A stretch of 64,000 nt of DNA. It comes from Seminavis robusta. Its lineage: Eukaryota; Bacillariophyta; Bacillariophyceae; Naviculales; Naviculaceae. Below the pieces are notes generated by a model. The model did no database searches, was not told where the DNA came from, and worked only from the letters and a program-made list of their open reading frames with translations. The stretch is from contig CAICTM010000005.1 of assembly GCA_903772945.1 (NCBI GenBank), positions 46,001 to 110,000 of the forward strand, given 5' to 3'. The position numbers and the translations under genes are program-made. Below are positions 10,615 through 21,660 of this stretch, in pieces (within the stretch, counting starts at the first letter, position 1; each line of letters opens with the position of its first letter).

Positions 10615-10953
10615 GCGGAAGAGATCGAGGGCACCACAGTCATCCCAACGCTTGGAAACCTTGAGAGCTGAGACATGGGAGCCTCTCAAACACAATGTCG
10701 TGGCACGGGCAAGAGCTATGCTCAACCTGGCCGAGATGAAAGAGCGAACCACAGAGTAGGGCTTGGACCACTTGTGAGCCAAAAGCTGGGAGAGCCGTTG
10801 GAGAACAGCAGTAGCTTCAGCAGCAAAGAGGCCATCAGCAGAAACAACAAAGGGGGTGAAGTGGCGGCGTTGTGCAGTGCACTGAGCCTGGTACTTCGTC
10901 TTCTTCTGCCTCTCCCGCTGAGAAAGATGATTTGATAACTTCGCAATGCACAC
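10615..10953 (-). pseudogene. Retroelement reverse-transcriptase C-terminal fragment
   Basis: The minus-strand frame reads QRRHFTPFVVSADGLFAAEA, then a stretch rich in short hydrophobic helices (YSVVRSFISARLSIALARAT) and TLCLRGSHV. I recognise this pattern from the region after the RT in retroelement polyproteins of stramenopiles, from memory and without a search. No RT active site or neighbouring domains are present, so it is a short dead fragment. Confidence 0.5.
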
Positions 10954-11312
10954 TTATAATGCAGCAGAGCCGTCCAGGAATGATCAATCGTTCTTTTGGA
11001 GGGTCAGTTCTCGCTACGCTGTACCTACCGTTACCGCTACCGGTACCGGTACCAGGTACCGTATACCGGTATCAAGCCATAGTAACCAATACATATCCAA
11101 TGACGAAAACCACGAAAGGGGCCTAGCTAGATATTATAGTAGTAGGGAAGACCTTCTAGTTAGCTAGCTAGATCAGTCACAGTGAAGCCACCCACCTGAC
11201 ACGCCATCCTGAAGTACAATAGATGGTTGTTCAACAGATCTGCAACATCAGACAACTTTTCGTTACAAGGCTGTTTGACGGACTGCATCCTGTGTGTTGT
11301 TCATTTTCATCT
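10954..11312 (+). other. Gene-free stretch with TACCGGTA palindromes
   Basis: No coding signal is seen. It holds a dense run of GGTACC/TACCGGTA palindromes (11038, 11044 and 11064) and CTAGCTAG repeats near 11160. Confidence 0.5.
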
Positions 11313-12193
11313 TCAATCAATGATACCCATGGATGCTTGGCGTTGAAACCAGCGCTGGTTTGCCTCTTCCATATTGATCCTTCCACGGAATACCTTGCAC
11401 TGAATTTGATGCCGTGGCCAGTCAGCAAGCTGGCATTCTTCACTGCAATATTCGCACATGAGACACTTTGGGCACCACATTGTGTTGGCAATCTCCACAC
11501 AGCAGGTAGCACATGTGCGCATTTCAGGCTCTTCCGGGACTTGTCTTTTGATGCATGCCAAACATTTGCATGGAATCTTCTTATCTGTGTAGATGACCAT
11601 ATCACGAATGCTTTCACAGTGTTTGACAAAGTGCCAACGCACATGGCTCATTCTATCTCGTACCTGCTCTCGCTCCTCAGGTGGCAGCCCAAGGATGGAG
11701 TGTCCCTTCTCGAGAAAGATGGCCGACCGAAGCAGCGTCTGAACAAGATTCCATTTGTCATTGACATTGACGTCAGAGCTCCTTTCCAGCATAGCGTTGG
11801 CTGCAGCTCCATAGAGATACCGTGCAGTGTGTGGGTGACTCAAAACCGTAGGGTGGGTGATTTGAAGCTTTCGCATAAGCCCAAGGATATTATCGCAGAA
11901 ATCTTCCGAGTCATCCAGAAAATCCTCCACAAAGGAACCAAAATCATTCATACCCACATCCTCGGTAAAATCGGCTGGTATTCCATGGCGGCAGATGCAC
12001 TGGCAGGGTTGTGTTTCTGCGTTGGAAGGGAAAGGCGGGTGGCTGGGCGTCTCGTCAACAAGGACTTGAGGTGTTGTTGGTGTGCCAGTGGGGCTTCTAG
12101 TCTTTTCATTGGTGGTACAGTAGTACTTGAGGATGAACGCTTATTGTTCTTCTTCCTTCCTCCCTTCTTCTTGTTGCCACGACGGTTCTTCAT
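11313..12193 (-). CDS. MYND zinc-finger protein (copy 2), 5' frame unresolved
   Basis: The main frame (11957-11313) encodes an alpha-helical region and then a C-terminal MYND finger: CATC...CPKC...CEYCSEECQLADWPRHQIQC, with the expected Cys spacing and the late His and Cys. It is preceded by DKKIPCKCL, also conserved in copy 3. Upstream the same frame stays open through CQCICRHGIPADFTEDVG, the paralogues' conserved block, but reaches a stop at about 12150 without an ATG. The likely start, MKNRRGNKKKGGRKK at 12193, is in another frame. A frameshift or an unrecognised splice must lie between. MYND fingers usually mediate protein-protein contacts; the partner is unknown. Confidence 0.65.
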
Positions 12194-12674
12194 GGTGTCT
12201 TCAGTCTACTTCCTCTATCGACGGTGTGTGATTGCTCCTTTGATGCAGACTACCAATCCTTCACAGGACAACAGAAGTATTTTATGGCCTTGCAAGAGGA
12301 ACAGAGCCTAGTAGGATACAGCTACACGAAAGGATTACAGTACTAGTAGGTGCTTGGAGTCTACAGCTCAAGAAAAGCCGGAGAGAGTGTTCTACAGTTC
12401 GTTCGAGGCTTCACAAGCCGTCATTGGCGGGCGGAATGTAAGTTGTGATAAAGCAGCAGGGCAGCGAAAAGAGAATAGGTGTAGGCGTACCATCACATCC
12501 AAAGTTTCATATGGACTCCTGCCGCATATTCCTTCTCTGGCAACGAGGAGTGTTTGTCGAAGGCTGGCAGCTTACTTGCAGACAGAACTTTGTAGTCAGC
12601 CGTATTTGCACCCAGAGCAGCTACGGTATAGTAGATTGCAAGTCCGGGGCAAGCCAGGAGGACCATTAATTTCA
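12194..12674 (+). other. Flanks of copy-2 MYND gene and metalloprotease; no gene recognised
   Basis: It contains the 5' flank of the MYND gene and the 3' flank of the protease. The open frames here look like chance, and I see nothing specific. Confidence 0.4.
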
Positions 12675-14099
12675 TCACTGGCGATACCGAGAAATGGCTT
12701 TCTTGTTCTTTCGGATCTCGTCTCTGCAGGAGTTGCCTGCCCCACCCAGGGATTCTCCCGTTTTGCTCCAGGAGGCATCGCCAGACCAGTAGGGAATGGC
12801 AAAACAGTCTCCATCGCCTTGATAATTGTCGCATTCTCCTGATGTACAAGGATAAGCCATCACGGTGCGGAAGGTCCCGGACGGAGAGCGAAATCCGTAA
12901 AATTTGTTCTTATGAGCCGGATCGCAGTCATCTTGCGTTCCTCTGTCATGGGCGCATCCCTGTAACGTCAAGTCGGTTGGTTAGTTAGAGGTCCACCGTG
13001 GCAAAAAGTACAAGGCAAGTGCCAGAAGCTCAACCGAAAAGATTGAGCTCACCAAGGTATGACCCCATTCATGCGCGGGGACAAAGTCCTGATCAAACAT
13101 CCTCTGAGAAGAGAAAACCGTATAGCCGAGGCACGGCAAAGGAGTTGCGGGGAAAGGCCATCCGAGATTGACGCCCAGGGCCATTCCACCAAGACCTTCA
13201 GCATCCAACCGAATATCAATCGCAAAAGACACAAAATCAGCCTTGTGGATGTGTCTGAGATTCTGGATGTAGCGAAGTTCCGGATTTGCCAGTGGTAACG
13301 CAAGATCTGTAAGCGTTTGGGAGGATGTCGTTTCACGGTATCCCGATGAGTCTCGCTGCATATGCACCAACGAAAAGGTAACACCCGTGTCCGAGTTTCT
13401 GTGTATGACATTGGTGTCCAAAATGACAGCTTGCACCCCACCTTCCATATTGGCCCTGGTTCTCGATGACAAATTACAATCGACGCCCAGTAGGGACCTT
13501 GCACATTCACAGTTCTCACTCCAGATAACCATGACATCAATCACGACATCTTCATATTTGCTTCCTCTCATCCAGGAAGATAACGAATCCATTTGTGCCT
13601 CCCATTGCGCTCGAAGATATTGTTGCATCAAGGACCAAGAACTCTCGGACTGAGAGAGTTGCTGCCATGAAAGCTGCAGTGGCTCCCCCAACGGAAGGCC
13701 ATCCTCTGCCACGGTTCGGCCAAATTCTGCCCTCACGGTATCGCGTCCCTGCGAATCTGGTCGGATCTAGTACCACCGATTGTTACCAATGTCGTGACAT
13801 CTGCCGTTCAACACCGAATAGTCTGTGGTCTCGCTAATGTACCGGAACAAGTCGCAAAAGACCATGCCATCATTGGACTCTCCCACAAAGTGCGTGTCTG
13901 TTGTGCGCGTGTTGAGAATCGTCCAGACCGGTAAGGTGGTATACAACTGAATCTCCAGAGTATGAAAGTCATAAAAGTCAAATCCCTCTCCAAGGCCGGA
14001 TGCGTCGATCCTCCCAAGGCTGATTGGCGCAATGTTGAGACCATTGGCCGTGGATGACACAAGAAATACAAGTAGTGCTGCTACCACTGGTATCCTCAT
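12675..14099 (-). CDS. Secreted M12-type (reprolysin-like) zinc metalloprotease with an in-frame TAG
   Basis: The start at 14099 gives a clear signal peptide (MRIPVVAALLVFLVSSTANG). One 93-nt intron (12960-13052, GTGAGC...TTACAG) joins AHEWGHTL to GCAHDRG and so creates the full zinc site HEWGHTLGCAHD, the HExxHxxGxxH(D) pattern of metzincins. Downstream come YGFRSP, FRTVMAYPC (the Met-turn region) and a closing IRKNKKAISRYR, so the C-terminus appears complete. The total is 443 codons before the stop, including one in-frame TAG at 13767-13769 between NNRWY and IRPDSQGRD. The frame is the same on both sides, so the gene is either recently inactivated, read through, or affected by a sequence error. 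Apart from that stop it looks intact. It was probably a secreted or cell-wall protease. Confidence 0.75.
13767..13769 (-). other. In-frame TAG in the metalloprotease
   Basis: The codon order is CGG TGG TAC TAG ATC CGA CCA. A 28- or 30-nt intron could be drawn around it, but that is far shorter than the 53-123 nt introns seen elsewhere in the window. Confidence 0.8.
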
Positions 14100-15007
14100 T
14101 ATTGTTTGTCGTGCATCGTCAGTTTGGAAGTTGACGAGATGGAGGAGGTGCGATGATGATCCAACGGTCAAACCCTCCACTCGCGAACATCACAATCTGA
14201 CTTCGAACGTAATGATGTGAGGATCTCACTCTCGTCCTGCGCCGGATCTTTCCTTTCGATCTTCATTCACACTTTGGTCCTCCGATACCTGCAACTGTAC
14301 ATGGTGGTACCTGGTACCGGTCGTGCCGTACCGGTAGCGGTAGCACCAACATTCTTGGCCATCTATGCACGGAAGCTATCAGACGGGCGTCTTGCATGCT
14401 CTAAAAATGTGCCAGGTCCAAGCACATATGTACGTGGCTCTTTTTATGATCTGAAGCATTGTATTGGATGAGAACAGCCACCCAGCTCAGCTCAACCCAG
14501 CAGTTTCTGTTTTGGTCGAAAGCCAAGGCGGGCATGACGATGCAGCGTTTCTGGTTGGATGATTGCGAGAGCTATTGGGAGAGCGCGGCAGAAGATGGAG
14601 ATTTAGCCAGGCCAATAGTAGCAGTGGGATTCATTCAAAAGGGAGCACTCCTCTGGGGTACTATTTGGCTTTCTCTGATCCAAAGTAGTCCTTTTGTAAC
14701 GGCTTTCGCTTCCTGGTTGCATTACTATGGTGGTAGCAATCCCGCCGACGGGCGGGGTACAGTGTACGAGGGATGGAAAATACGTTCAAGTTTCTACTAC
14801 AGTACCTACAATCGTCTTGGCTTTCGTTCTGGTGCCGTACCGGTACCGGTACGTCCAAAGTCCACATATATCAAGGGTTCATAGATAGATAGGTGTCATT
14901 GCATTTGGTTTGTCCCGCAATGGCAGTGTTGTTGGCAGCCTTGCTACCTGTCAGGTTACGGTGGCGTCTCCCAAATTTCTGCCCCACAAAATGAACTCTC
15001 TCCCTCT
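14100..15007 (+). other. Gene-free stretch upstream of the protease
   Basis: It contains a 141-codon plus-strand frame (14459-14884) with no family resemblance, which I do not call. TACCGGTA palindromes occur at 14329, 14838 and 14844, the first about 230 bp upstream of the protease start. Confidence 0.4.
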
Positions 15008-15823
15008 CTAAGCAGTGTTGTTGTTTTTGTTGTTGCCGTTGCTGTCAGTCCCAGTAGTTGACATTTTGTCATGGATCTGCGCGAGCAAATCACCAGCAGC
15101 GATTTTTCCACTGAAGAACTTGCAAAGTGGCTGATGTTCTGGCCAGCTTGCAAGTTGGCATTCTTTAGAGCAGTACTCTGCAGCAAGGCAATCTTCACAC
15201 CACATGGGGTTGAGTGAATCCTTCTTGCAGTTATTACACACACGGATTTCCGAGTGTTCCAGTATTTCCTGTTTCAACACTGCCAAGCAGTTGCATGGAA
15301 TCTTCTTGTCAATGTACATGACCACATCACGCAAGCTTTTAGCATGTTTGACAAAACACCAATTCAAACGAGTCATTTCATGTATGTGTTCTTCCTCTGA
15401 CATGGGAACAGAAAATTTGCATTTGTCAATGAGAACTGCTGCACGGAAAGTCTTGAAGGGTTTCTCATCCAACGGTGCTAGTAAAAATGAATCTTGGTTC
15501 TCACGTCGGAGGTAACTGGCTGCAAGGCCATAAAAAAATTGGGCTGCGTCTGGGTGTTCCATCACAGTGTGGTAGACCGGTGATAGCTTCCGCATTGCTG
15601 TCAATCCATTGTTCATGTTGTCTGTGCTTGCGAACCATTCTTCCAAGAAAGCATCTAGCATGTCCTTGCCCACGTCATCAACATATCCCTCTGGAATTCC
15701 ATGGCGGCACCGGGTGGGATTCATCTTACAGATAGATGTGTGCCGTTGGAGGGTTTGTTTCGTGCTTTGGAGAAGTGCTTGCTGCCGACGCTTGCTGTTT
15801 CTCCTTCTTCTTCTTTTTGCCAC
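15008..15823 (-). CDS. MYND zinc-finger protein (copy 3), 271 aa
   Basis: A single open frame from 15823. An Arg/Lys-rich start (MAKRRRRRNSKRRQQ) is followed by CRHGIPEGYVDDVGKDMLDAF, a helical middle part, YIDKKIPCNCL, and a C-terminal MYND finger (CNNCKKD, WCEDC, EYCSKECQLASW, EHQPLC). It is the only one of the three close paralogues with an uninterrupted frame across these parts. An upstream ATG at 15854 opens MKNRRSAKKKGGKKKKK, which matches the start of copy 2 but is in another frame. The original start may therefore have been lost by an indel in the A-rich Lys codons. The function is unknown; protein-protein binding is typical of the finger. Confidence 0.8.
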   Translation of the reverse strand: MAKRRRRRNSKRRQQALLQSTKQTLQRHTSICKMNPTRCRHGIPEGYVDDVGKDMLDAFLEEWFASTDNMNNGLTAMRKLSPVYHTVMEHPDAAQFFYGLAASYLRRENQDSFLLAPLDEKPFKTFRAAVLIDKCKFSVPMSEEEHIHEMTRLNWCFVKHAKSLRDVVMYIDKKIPCNCLAVLKQEILEHSEIRVCNNCKKDSLNPMWCEDCLAAEYCSKECQLASWPEHQPLCKFFSGKIAAGDLLAQIHDKMSTTGTDSNGNNKNNNTA

Positions 15824-15854
15824 CCTTCTTCTTTGCGCTACGGCGATTCTTCAT

Positions 15855-16748
15855 CTTGACCAAAAGATACTGTCACTTTAGCAGAACAAGCAAGCTACCG
15901 GTAGTTAGATAGTACCCAAGACAATCCAAGAGACAGCACGAAGAGACCTCCTATCGCGAGACGTTGGCCCAATCTATGATTGCTCTCAGCATTTTCCCTA
16001 ATTGAAAAGTCGGTCCGGGTCCCGCTATACCAGTACTCCCTGACACTTTGGGGGACGGCCAACCTTTTCAGTTTGGCTTTTCTACCGGCATGCATCTTTG
16101 GAGTGCCAAACTATCCCAGTCTGAGCAGGTCCAGCGGCAACATACATGAGAGGAAAGCATGTTGATGGTGGAGGTTTCTTGCTTGTCAAACATTCTGGAA
16201 GTAAGTGTTTGAGATGTGGCTGATCATCTATCTATGCTATAGACGCAGGCAGACAAGACGACTGACACCGTGCCGGAACTGCTTGGCGGACAATTATTGG
16301 TGCTACGACTGTACGGTATGGACAGAACAGCCCGAAACAAGAGCGAATAAATGGGCTGAAGAATGACACTTATGGCATCTATAGAAGCAAGTTCGCAACA
16401 GTTTCTATTTATCAAGGCAGGCACTACTGTTCCACTCTGTGCACGGTATGGAGGGTGTCGAAGCAAGATGAAAATCTACAAATGAATGAATCAATGAGCC
16501 TCTGTAGATAAACTTCCCTACCATAGTCTAACTAAACTACCTTAGTCTGCATCCTATAATCCTCAACGCATACTAGATCTAGTACTATTATAGAATGTTT
16601 TGGTTTGCCCCCCTTGGCTTCAAGGCACCGCTCTCCGTCCGTGGTTCTACCACCCTAAAAGCGTTTTCACACGTCCTCCACCAGTTAGTCTAGTTCCAGA
16701 AATCTTTGGATCTTTCAAGAAGACAGCAGAGATGAATTTATTCAACGG
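15855..16748 (+). other. Gene-free stretch
   Basis: A TACCGGTA palindrome sits at 15896, about 45-75 bp upstream of the copy-3 MYND start candidates. I see no coding or RNA gene in the rest. Confidence 0.4.
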
Positions 16749-18698
16749 TTGTCTTCACGGGGTCAAAGAAGAGAGGAGTTGACACAATTAATTATTGTAC
16801 AAGGAGCGAGACCCCATCACTTACTTGTTCGGTTGCAGTCTTTGATGATCTCCGTGTCATTGCCAGTGCTTGGAGTGTTCATTGTTCTTGCATTACACCC
16901 TGCTAGCAGCCTGTCCTTGACTCCTACTACTAGTTTCGTCGCAAAGAGACGATCCCATCCAGTATTGTACAACAGTCGCTTTGACATCAATATGGAAGAT
17001 CCCGACAATGTCCCACCCGCCGACGATGTCCTGATGCGCGAAGCCACGCCGTCGCCCATTACTACTACTACCAATAACAACAACAAACCCCCCACCAAAA
17101 AAGCCAAAACGACAGAAATTAGTTTCTTGACGGGCAAAGAAGGTGTTTGTCGGATTGAAGTGGCCCGTGTGGAATGGCTGACCACGGCACCGTGGCAACG
17201 CACGACGCAAACCAAATCGAGTGGCACCGGCTTTTGCATTCGCGATGAATTGCTCTTGACCAATGCCCATGTCGTCAAGAGTGCCGTCGATATTCGGGTT
17301 CGGAAACACGGGAGTACGCGTCGGTATGCCGCGCGGGTCGCTGTGTATGCCCCGGATGTGGATTTGGCATTGTTGGAAATCAAAGGTGCCGATGAAAAGA
17401 AAGAATTCTTTGGGACACACGACGATTTGGCACTGGAATTGGCAAAAGAGCTTCCGGCATTGCAAGAAAGTGTGCACGTCGTTGGGTTCCCCACGGGTGG
17501 AACGACGATTTGTATTACCGAAGGAGTCGTCAGTCGCATTGATTTGGTCTCGGCATCGGCATTCAACAATTTACTCGCCATTCAAATTGATGCCGCTATT
17601 AATCCAGGCAATAGTGGAGGACCCGCCTTTGACAAACAGGGTAAAGTCACGGGTGTGGCATTCTTCAAGAATACGTCCAAAAAGACAGGTAAGCAAAATG
17701 ATACACTGAATAAACATACATGACAGCATGCCACTCACTCACATCACACATCACATCAACAACAACAATATCATCAAGACAATGTCGGATATCTGATTCC
17801 CTCTTCGGTAGTAGAAACATTCCTGGGTCGCTGTCAATTGGATCGCGACGAACAAACCAGTCTCTACACACTCTCCCCATCCGTCCCGTACGATTGGCAT
17901 CCCCTCGAAAATGCCAGTTTGCGGTTGGCTCATAAAGTACCCAGCTCGATTCACGGCGTGCTACTCACGAGTGTCTCCAATACACTCGAGGGCATTTTAA
18001 AAGTGGGCGATGTTCTCACACATGTCGATGGAAAAGCGATTGCCGATGATGGACAAGTGGTACTGCGACGAGATGAACTCATTCAACACCGGTACCTCCT
18101 AAGGGGCAAACGCGTCGATGAACCGACAATCTTCACGGTCTTTCGGGATGGACAAGACAATCAACAGTGTCCCCCGTCTGTGTTGCGGAATATACCCAGT
18201 ATTTGTCTGCGATGGATTGATGTCGATTATCCACCGGATTATCTCATTCTCGGTGCACTCGTGTTGTTACCCATGTCGTGGGCGTTGCGATCGCACAAAC
18301 GATGCGGTACTCGATTGATTGGGGATTGTATTGATTGGTGTCAAAAATGGCCGCAAGATTGGGAGGGCAAGACGGGGTTGGTCGTATTGGTGGATATACT
18401 GGCACATGAACTCACATTTAGTTATAGTCGACCTTGGAGACGTGTCACGGCATACAATGGGACACCGGTCTTGTCCATGGAGCATTTGAGAGATTTGTGG
18501 CAACAGTCCTGTCAGGATTCCAAGGCGGCTGTCGAAGCGGGCAATACGGAACCGACATTTGCGCGAATTCAATTGCAGAGTGATGACGATATTGTACTGG
18601 AAGTGCAGTCTGCCATGGCGGCCGAGTCGGAAGTGTTGGCACGGCATCAAATCCCCACCGCGTCGCATATCAGTCCACCCAATCCCAATTACAAATAA
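16749..18698 (+). CDS. HtrA/Deg-type serine protease with PDZ region, two exons
   Basis: The CDS is 16749-17688 joined to 17779-18698 (619 aa). The 90-nt intron (GTAAGC...TCAAG) joins FFKNTSKKT to DNVGYLIPSSVVETF, restoring the family order. The catalytic triad is visible: His in LLTNAHVV (H174), Asp in PDVDLALLE (D205) and Ser in NPGNSGGPAF (S289). Motifs such as VRKHGS, VHVVGFPTGGTTICITEGVVSRI and LLAIQIDAAINPGNSGG match the plant DEG2/9/10 type more than bacterial DegP. A PDZ region follows (GVLLTSVSNTLEGILKVGDVL). A start at M33 (16845) would give a cleaner hydrophobic leader (ISVSLPVLGVFIVLALHPASS), so targeting to the secretory route or plastid is possible. No ASAFAP-type plastid motif is evident. 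The role would be ATP-independent protein quality control. Confidence 0.88.
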
Positions 18699-19207
18699 CT
18701 ATTCATATGGAGTGGATGGGGCAAATGGTGGGAATTGAAAACAGAAGAAAGAAATAAGACGACAATGTTGGGAATTGAAACAGAAGAAATAAGACGACAA
18801 TCCATGCATGCAGACTAGCAAGCTTCGATTCAAACAAACAGCAGCGCAAAAGACGAGTAACAACTCGCATGTTCATATATTATTACTACAGTAGAGGAGT
18901 AGAACTATGTATAATATAAGAGTACAAATATTTGGTCTTGGCCCTTTGCAATATTGACTGTTCCTCCAATGTCACATGAAAAACCTTGGTCTCTTTCCAT
19001 TGGTCTCTTTCCACCGCACTTCAGGCTATACATACATGAGCACCTTCGTCTCTTTTCCACCGCGCGTGGCGACATTTGAGTTGGCGAATGGTACAGTGCT
19101 GATACTCGCAGACCCTTCACGATTATACCGGTTGTAACAAACTAAAAGAACACACACGTCGATCGTGACAACAAATCTAGCTAGATATCTATAGTATCAT
19201 ACTATCA
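18699..19207 (+). other. Intergenic stretch between convergent genes
   Basis: It holds the 3' flanks of the Deg protease and the GT8 gene. A short imperfect direct repeat of GGGAATTGAAAACAGAAG/GGGAATTGAAACAGAAG lies at about 18730-18790. Nothing else is seen. Confidence 0.5.
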
Positions 19208-20642
19208 TTACATCATGACCCCAAACATGGACGCCACTTGGGCTCCCACCGATGCCGGTTCTAATTGTTCATCGCTCAATCCATGTTCTGCCCGTGCCAT
19301 GGCCATGGCATCCTTGGTATCGTGTCCCTCTTGGCGCAATTCCTTGAATCGTTTCGATACGAGTTTGTGCACTTGTTTGGGATTCTGTTGTTTTGGCAAG
19401 TGTTGTTGTTGCTGTTCGAGTTGTTTTTGTCGCGTTTCGGCACTGGCCCGCCACACCGCTTCCTTTTCCCGTTCCTTGTGATATCGGACGCAATAGTTGT
19501 GGCTCTTTTGATGCCATTGACGCCAGAGATCCGTCAAGGTATCCCCTGTGCGGGCTTTCTTTGCGCTGCCGCCATTGGCTGGTTTGGAATCTTCCCACGG
19601 TTTGGGGTATCCCGAGTAATGCAATACTTTGAGATCGGGTGCTACAGCAATATCCCAGTAATTGAAATGTCCCTGGGGATAAGTCATGTCGTAAAGTGCG
19701 CGTTGGGCATTGTACGTAAAGGGCAATCTCGCTAACGGCGCCATTTGGGTGAACCATTCGGAATAGTAGGCATTCAAGAATCCCGTATCGTTGTTGGCGT
19801 AATTGGTGAGCAATGACTTTTGTGCCATCATATTGTCAAAGGTCTCTGAATTGGGTCGAATGACCATGACACCACTGTTGAACTTGTCGGGTGGAAACAA
19901 GTCGGGTGCAGCCGCCACCAATGCTTCCGATTCGGTATAGACTTTTCCCTTTTGTATGAGGGGATAGAGGTCGTCCAAGACGAGACAGTCGGGTTCCAAA
20001 AAGACAATGGTATCGTAGACGACCAACGAGAACGCGTGTAATTTGGTCAAGCCGGGACAATCATTGTCAAAGGGAGTACTGTTCTGGTTGGTCCCAATCG
20101 ATTTGTTGATGCCTCCTTGCGGTAGTCCAATCACGGACACTTCGGTAATGCGGGTACACAATGCGGGCCAAAGTGCTCGTCGTGTCTCGGGAGACACTTC
20201 GGGAGTGACCAATACCACCAATTCAGGAGGATATGGGACATTCTTGCGCAGATTCTTTTGCACCGAATACAGCAGCGTCTGGGCGCCTATGCAAATCATA
20301 TTCGGATAGTACCATACCAGTACAGACCGTGGGCGTGAGATCGTTTTCAAAATGGCTGCATGGCTACCCATCTACTGTATGAAACAGAGTAGAACGCAAC
20401 GCAACGTACCTGGAAGATAATCATCCGACGCTACCAGCGTGATAATGGCATCGGCTCTGAAGAGGAAATGAAATGAAAGGGTGGATGGAAGGTGGTGAGT
20501 GAGACACATTGGGTATCCTCGAATCGTATCGTATCGTGGATTGCTGTCTCTTGTCGCAGCATGCTGTTACTTACCGTGGCGGAAACTGTGCCACAACTTG
20601 CACCAGCACTGGATCTACTACTACTTCTGATATTTCTACCAT
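19208..20642 (-). CDS. GT8 (glycogenin-like) glycosyltransferase, three exons
   Basis: Spliced from 20642-20575, 20456-20410 and 20286-19208 (397 aa). Intron 1 is 118 nt (GTAAGT...CTTCAG) and intron 2 is 123 nt (GTACGT...GCATAG). The 47-nt middle exon encodes ADAIITLVASDDYLPG, the usual first strand of GT8 enzymes, and splicing joins it to AQTLLYSVQKNLR. Other family marks are ELVVLVTPEV, KLHAFSLVVYDTIVFLEPDCLVLDDL (DxD-like, here EPD), FNSGVMVIRP, NDTGFLNAYYSEWF and VLHYSGYPKPW. A Gln/Lys-rich coiled tail follows. It probably transfers a hexose from a nucleotide sugar to a glycan or protein; the acceptor is unknown. A start inside the last exon frame (MGSHAA, 20371) would lie within intron 2 and is rejected. 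Confidence 0.85.
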
Positions 20643-20979
20643 GTTATACTGTATTAGTATTCTACCTAGTAGCAACAACAGCTAGCAAGGGGTGTCTTCT
20701 TGTACGATACTTGCTTCGCGCAAAGTGAAAGCGACCAAAGATCCTCTTTTTAGATATCAAATGACGTCATAAATTTGACTTATCTCATTCGAGTCACGTT
20801 CGAAATGTTGTCACGTGGCAGTGAGAACTCCAGTTCATGTACATGTATTCAGTTCGTGTATTCAGTAGTGTACCGGTACAGCGTGGGGGCAAGGCACAGA
20901 AACTTAAAAACATTGATTGAAAGAAAGCATCAAAATCATTCAACCAAACCGACAAGTCATTGCTCCCCATGCAATCACC

Positions 20980-21660
20980 ATGAAACGTAGCAGTGAAAAA
21001 CCTCCTAGAAGCCCCAGTTCCACCGCCGGAAGTACGGATACCAAAGCGACTTTTTCTTGTGCGGAACTAAAGGGTGCCGGCAACTCTTCTTTGCTCCTAC
21101 GGGGCGACGGACGAGAGGAAAAAGGACTCGGGCTCATTTCTACTCCCTTCCGCGAAGGCACCCACCGTGTCAAAAATCCAAAAGACTTTTTACCAGTCAT
21201 TGACCAACTCGAGAAAGCTGCATGAAAGGGGATTTGTCCATGGAGACATTCGTGGATTCAATATTGTCTTTGGAAAAAAACCTGGACAGGCTTGGTTGAT
21301 TGATTTGATTTCGGAGGGAAAGTTGGTGAAGCGACATATCCAGTGGGATACAAAGACCTACTTGCTGATGGGTCAAGATTCACTGTTTAAAAGGGAAGGG
21401 AGTTGATAGAGAAGTCCCATGATTGGATTGCCCTTGTGCGCTACATTTTTGAATGTAACTCTCCTGAGTCGGATAATGCAGACATGATGCTAGAAGGCCG
21501 GATGAATCTTTTGAGAAAACGAGCGCATCGTGAAGACGGCGTGGTGGACTTGCATGAGCTGAAAACGCAGCTGAAAACGCAGCTTTTGGATCTAGATAAA
21601 GGTGGGTATTGTGTCAAACCCAGCGAAAAGTTGAGAATGCCATTAAAAGGAACTGGAGGG
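20980..21660 (+). pseudogene. Decayed protein-kinase-like gene
   Basis: The pieces, in order but in different frames, are STPFREGTHRVKNPKDFLPVIDQLEK, LHERGFVHGDIRGFNIVFG, WLIDL, then YPVGYKDLLADGSRF and IEKSHDWIALVRYIF. VHGDIRGFN is a catalytic-loop-like HxD motif and WLIDL stands where a DFG would be expected. The frame changes at about 21215 (stop after LEKAA) and again between the HGD and YPVGYK parts, and a TAA lies at about 21398. The copy is therefore not functional. The N-lobe is not recognisable. Confidence 0.6.

Noticed and set aside
11223-12311. 362-codon plus-strand frame
   Set aside because: It lies antisense to the MYND gene, whose zinc finger and conserved blocks are unmistakable; the plus frame has no family resemblance.
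13740-13800. A 28-30 nt intron removing the TAG in the metalloprotease
   Set aside because: Introns elsewhere in the window are 53-123 nt; the 28-nt version breaks the frame and the 30-nt version needs an implausibly short intron.
16817-17581. 254-codon minus-strand frame over the Deg protease
   Set aside because: It is a mirror of the protease coding frame, which carries the catalytic triad and a sensible splice.
19208-20371. GT8 gene starting at MGSHAAILK
   Set aside because: That ATG and the next 28 codons lie in an intron; splicing to upstream exons restores the family's first strand.
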